A stretch of 6,456 nucleotides of DNA from Magnetococcales bacterium (GTDB taxonomy: Bacteria > Pseudomonadota > Magnetococcia > Magnetococcales > DC0425bin3). Position numbers and translations under genes: made by a program. Position 1 is the first letter of the stretch. Each line of letters starts with the position of its first letter. The stretch lies in the NCBI GenBank assembly GCA_015229045.1, contig JADGCJ010000177.1:1-6456 (forward strand). The letters are read 5' to 3'. This document shows, one piece after another, positions 4,424-6,456 of the stretch. Under the pieces are notes generated by a model that saw only the letters and a program-made list of their open reading frames with translations, was not told the origin of the DNA and did not search any database.

Positions 4424-6394
4424 ATGAACAAGAGCTTTCTACATCCTGGTGTTGGTTTTTTGACAGCCTTGCTGCTCCTGAGCGGCTGCACCTCTGCCGA
4501 TCCCCTGCGCGACCGACCGGGGCGGGAGGCTGCTCCCATCCGCATTGGCAGTGGACCACCGCTGGCATGGGCCGTGCCGGCAACAGCCACACAGCGCATC
4601 GATCGTTCCAGTTCAGGGACCTACAGCGTCCAGGCCGGGGACACTCTGTGGGCCATCGCCGTGGTTCACGGCGTAGACGTGGAGAAGCTTGCAGCCTGGA
4701 ACAAGATCGATGACCCCGATCACCTGCTCCTCGGCCAAAAACTGGTCGTGACACCGCCGCCCGGCCAGGAAGAGACGACATCGCCGCGGCGCAAAAAATG
4801 GAAAGCATCGGCCACTGAAAAAGCAGCCGCTGCAGATGACCCCTCCGCCCGACCCACTACCACGACGGAGAGAGAGGGTTCCGCTCCCGAAGGGGTAATC
4901 TCCGTACCACCTCTGGAAAACAGGCCAGCCGTCGTCGAAAAATCCGATCTGGTTCCCCCCACACCGCCCGTCATCGACCAGGCCCCGCCCCCCGGTAACA
5001 AGGCCGGTGCAGCCCCTGTGGTCACAACAACCCGGGCAGCGATACCACCCAAACCTGATGCCAAAGCGTTGGCGACGACCCCCCCTCCGGCTGCAACGGC
5101 AACGTCACGGCCGCGCACCCTCCCGCCAGCCAGCACGACACCGGCTGGAACCGCTCCTGCGGAGGGAGTGACACCACCTTTGGCAAGCCCGCCGATTCCA
5201 AACGGCAGCCAGGCCGTTGCGGCAGCGGCCCTGGCTGGCGCAACAAGTACGGCCGCCATCATCTCTGTCGCCGCGTCCAGGGAAAAGGCCAAGGGTGCAA
5301 CAGCAACCAGGTCGAAGGAGAAGTCGGCACCCGAAGCGAGCGATGCCGATAATCAGCCTCAAGCCAAAGTTGTCGGCACCAACAAGGAGGCCGTCAGGAA
5401 CGACAAGGAGGAGGCCTCTGATGCTGCCAAGACCGCTGTCCGCGGCAAAGAGAGAGCTACGGTCGATGTCCGGGAGAAATCCAGGACGGTTGACAACGTC
5501 AAGGAGCCCACCCAGGCCAAGGGCATGACGGACGGCAAAACCACCGCCGATACCAAAACCGGAACTACCGCCGAAGCCACCACCGAAACCAGAATCAGAG
5601 CCAAAGCCAAAGCCAAAGCCGCTGCCGAGGCCAAAGCCGCTGCCGAGGCCAAAGCCAGGGCTGCCATCGAAGCCGAAGCCAAAGCCACCGCCGAAGCCGA
5701 AGCCAAAAGCAGAGCCGCCGCCGAGGCCAGAAGCAGAGCCGCCGCCGAGACCAGGACACCAGACAGGACAGCCAGATCTGACAGCCGAAAAGCAGCGCGC
5801 ACCGCCCCGGGAGTGATACCGGATGGTGCCGGTCCGGCGGAGGGAGCAAAAAGCCCGGCGCCCGTCCAGATGGCCGCTGCCACGGCCGCTGCCGCGTCAG
5901 CCCATGACGGCGACGAGGAACAGGACGAGGAGCCTCCTCCCCCGCGCGGTCGCAGCAAACGACACCTGATCCAACGCCTGAACAGCGAAGGCGCCACCAG
6001 CAGGGTCAATTCGCCCAAGGGCTGGCTCTGGCCTGTCGACGGCGGAGAGGTGGTCAGCCACTTTGGACGCCGGAGAGGGATGCAAAACAACGGTATCGAT
6101 ATCTCCGTTCCGGTGGGGACGCCGGTCAAGGCCGCTGCGGGAGGCATTATCGCCTACGCCGACAACAGCCTGCCCGGCTATGGCAACATGATCATTGTCC
6201 GCCACGGCGGCGGCTACATGACCGCCTACGCCCACAACAGCAAAATTCTGGTCAATCGTGGCCAGAGGGTGCAAGCCGGCCAGGTGATCGCCAACTCCGG
6301 ACAATCCGGACGTGCCACCACACCCAGACTGCATTTTGAGCTGCGCAAGAGCATCAAGCCGTACAATCCGCTGAAATATCTGGCGAAAAACTAA
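4424..6394 (+). CDS. nlpD: NlpD-like lipoprotein: LysM plus degenerate LytM/M23 domain
   Basis: This is a predicted outer-membrane lipoprotein that binds peptidoglycan and activates a cell-wall amidase for daughter-cell separation. Starting at 4424 (656 residues) places a lipoprotein signal at the N-terminus with lipobox LSGC (19-22, lipidated C22). Thr at +2 favours outer-membrane sorting. A TTG at 4385 would add 13 residues and spoil the signal. A LysM domain spans about 65-111. A very long Pro/Ala/Thr-rich linker follows, with an Ala/Lys/Glu helix-like tract at about 392-443 that recalls TolA domain II. The C-terminal M23 domain (about 532-650) has GIDI and GTPVKA, but the first zinc histidine is N555 and the HxH motif is R635-L-H637. 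D559 and H604 remain. E. coli NlpD has similar ligand losses, so activator rather than hydrolase is the better reading. At 656 residues it is well above E. coli NlpD (379). Confidence 0.9.
   Translation: MNKSFLHPGVGFLTALLLLSGCTSADPLRDRPGREAAPIRIGSGPPLAWAVPATATQRIDRSSSGTYSVQAGDTLWAIAVVHGVDVEKLAAWNKIDDPDHLLLGQKLVVTPPPGQEETTSPRRKKWKASATEKAAAADDPSARPTTTTEREGSAPEGVISVPPLENRPAVVEKSDLVPPTPPVIDQAPPPGNKAGAAPVVTTTRAAIPPKPDAKALATTPPPAATATSRPRTLPPASTTPAGTAPAEGVTPPLASPPIPNGSQAVAAAALAGATSTAAIISVAASREKAKGATATRSKEKSAPEASDADNQPQAKVVGTNKEAVRNDKEEASDAAKTAVRGKERATVDVREKSRTVDNVKEPTQAKGMTDGKTTADTKTGTTAEATTETRIRAKAKAKAAAEAKAAAEAKARAAIEAEAKATAEAEAKSRAAAEARSRAAAETRTPDRTARSDSRKAARTAPGVIPDGAGPAEGAKSPAPVQMAAATAAAASAHDGDEEQDEEPPPPRGRSKRHLIQRLNSEGATSRVNSPKGWLWPVDGGEVVSHFGRRRGMQNNGIDISVPVGTPVKAAAGGIIAYADNSLPGYGNMIIVRHGGGYMTAYAHNSKILVNRGQRVQAGQVIANSGQSGRATTPRLHFELRKSIKPYNPLKYLAKN
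5599..5749 (+). repeat. In-frame Ala/Lys/Glu-coding repeat tract inside nlpD
   Basis: Short tandem units rich in GCC and AAA codons encode the AKAKAKAAAEAKAAAEAK-like stretch. GCCGCTGCCGAGGCCAAA is perfectly duplicated at 5618-5635 and 5636-5653. A 24-bp unit is duplicated with one mismatch at 5702-5725 and 5726-5749. All periods are multiples of three, so copy-number changes would lengthen or shorten the linker without a frameshift. The tract probably forms a long charged helix in the periplasm. Confidence 0.75.
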
Positions 6395-6402
6395 ACAAGG
6401 AC

Positions 6403-6456
6403 GGGGTCCAGGGGGCTGGCTCCCTGGCAGGTCCAGGACAGAGTCCTGGCAGGTCC
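6403..6456 (+). repeat. Modular hairpin repeat element, copy 4 (cut by window end)
   Basis: Starting eight bases after the nlpD stop codon, this block is the reverse complement of 2221-2274 at 53 of 54 bases (the difference is at 6421). It holds the GC hairpin (6408-6427, one G-T pair), one hairpin CCAGGACAGAGTCCTGG (6433-6449) and the start of another unit at 6450. Its orientation is that of copy 1. The 30-bp end motif is not seen before it. With no T tract it is not a canonical terminator, but the strong hairpins sit where a transcript 3' end is expected. Confidence 0.75.

Noticed and set aside
5359..6147. Long minus-strand open frame of 262 codons opposite nlpD
   Set aside because: It is the antisense of the Ala/Lys/Glu linker and the M23 domain; its Leu/Ala/Ser-rich product simply mirrors the GCC and AAA codon repeats.

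Overview
The window looks like a chromosomal segment of a GC-rich Gram-negative proteobacterium. It holds five protein genes, all on the + strand: a membrane-bound diguanylate cyclase, a small MerR-type regulator, surE, pcm and an NlpD-like lipoprotein with a degenerate LytM/M23 domain. The surE-pcm-nlpD order is a classical proteobacterial stationary-phase/envelope gene cluster. The outer-membrane lipoprotein supports a diderm host. From memory, the hairpin-rich intergenic repeats resemble those of deep-branching Alphaproteobacteria/Magnetococcales genomes, but the window has no lineage marker, so that placement is tentative.

Layout. Bases 1-215 are an AT-rich regulatory region with no gene. 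It carries a short palindrome, 10-bp direct repeats, a possible sigma70-type promoter and, just before the start codon, two tandem copies of GTGAC-N5-GTCAC. Bases 216-1877 encode a two-TM sensor with periplasmic, HAMP, PAS and GGDEF domains and an intact product-inhibition site. Bases 1878-2424 contain no convincing gene. They hold two oppositely oriented copies of a modular hairpin-rich repeat element around an 86-bp centre with a terminator-like hairpin, then about 150 bp of plain sequence. Bases 2425-4150 are a tight overlapping cluster merR-surE-pcm (overlaps of 16 and 19 bp), probably translationally coupled. Bases 4151-4423 hold another copy of the element, inverted relative to the first. 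Bases 4424-6394 encode the NlpD-like lipoprotein (signal peptide, LysM, long Pro/Ala and Ala/Lys/Glu linker, degenerate M23 domain). From 6403 another copy starts and runs off the window.

How it fits together. SurE (nucleotide phosphatase) and Pcm (isoaspartyl repair) are housekeeping/stress functions. The NlpD-like protein is predicted to bind peptidoglycan and to activate a cell-wall amidase rather than cut peptidoglycan itself. The diguanylate cyclase makes c-di-GMP in response to an unknown periplasmic cue and is probably a separate transcription unit. The most unusual content is the repeat family. Its copies have conserved ends (a 30-bp end motif and a GACATGAAAG-type end) with a variable core of stacked perfect hairpins. 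They occupy the intergenic gap on both sides of merR-surE-pcm and the one after nlpD.
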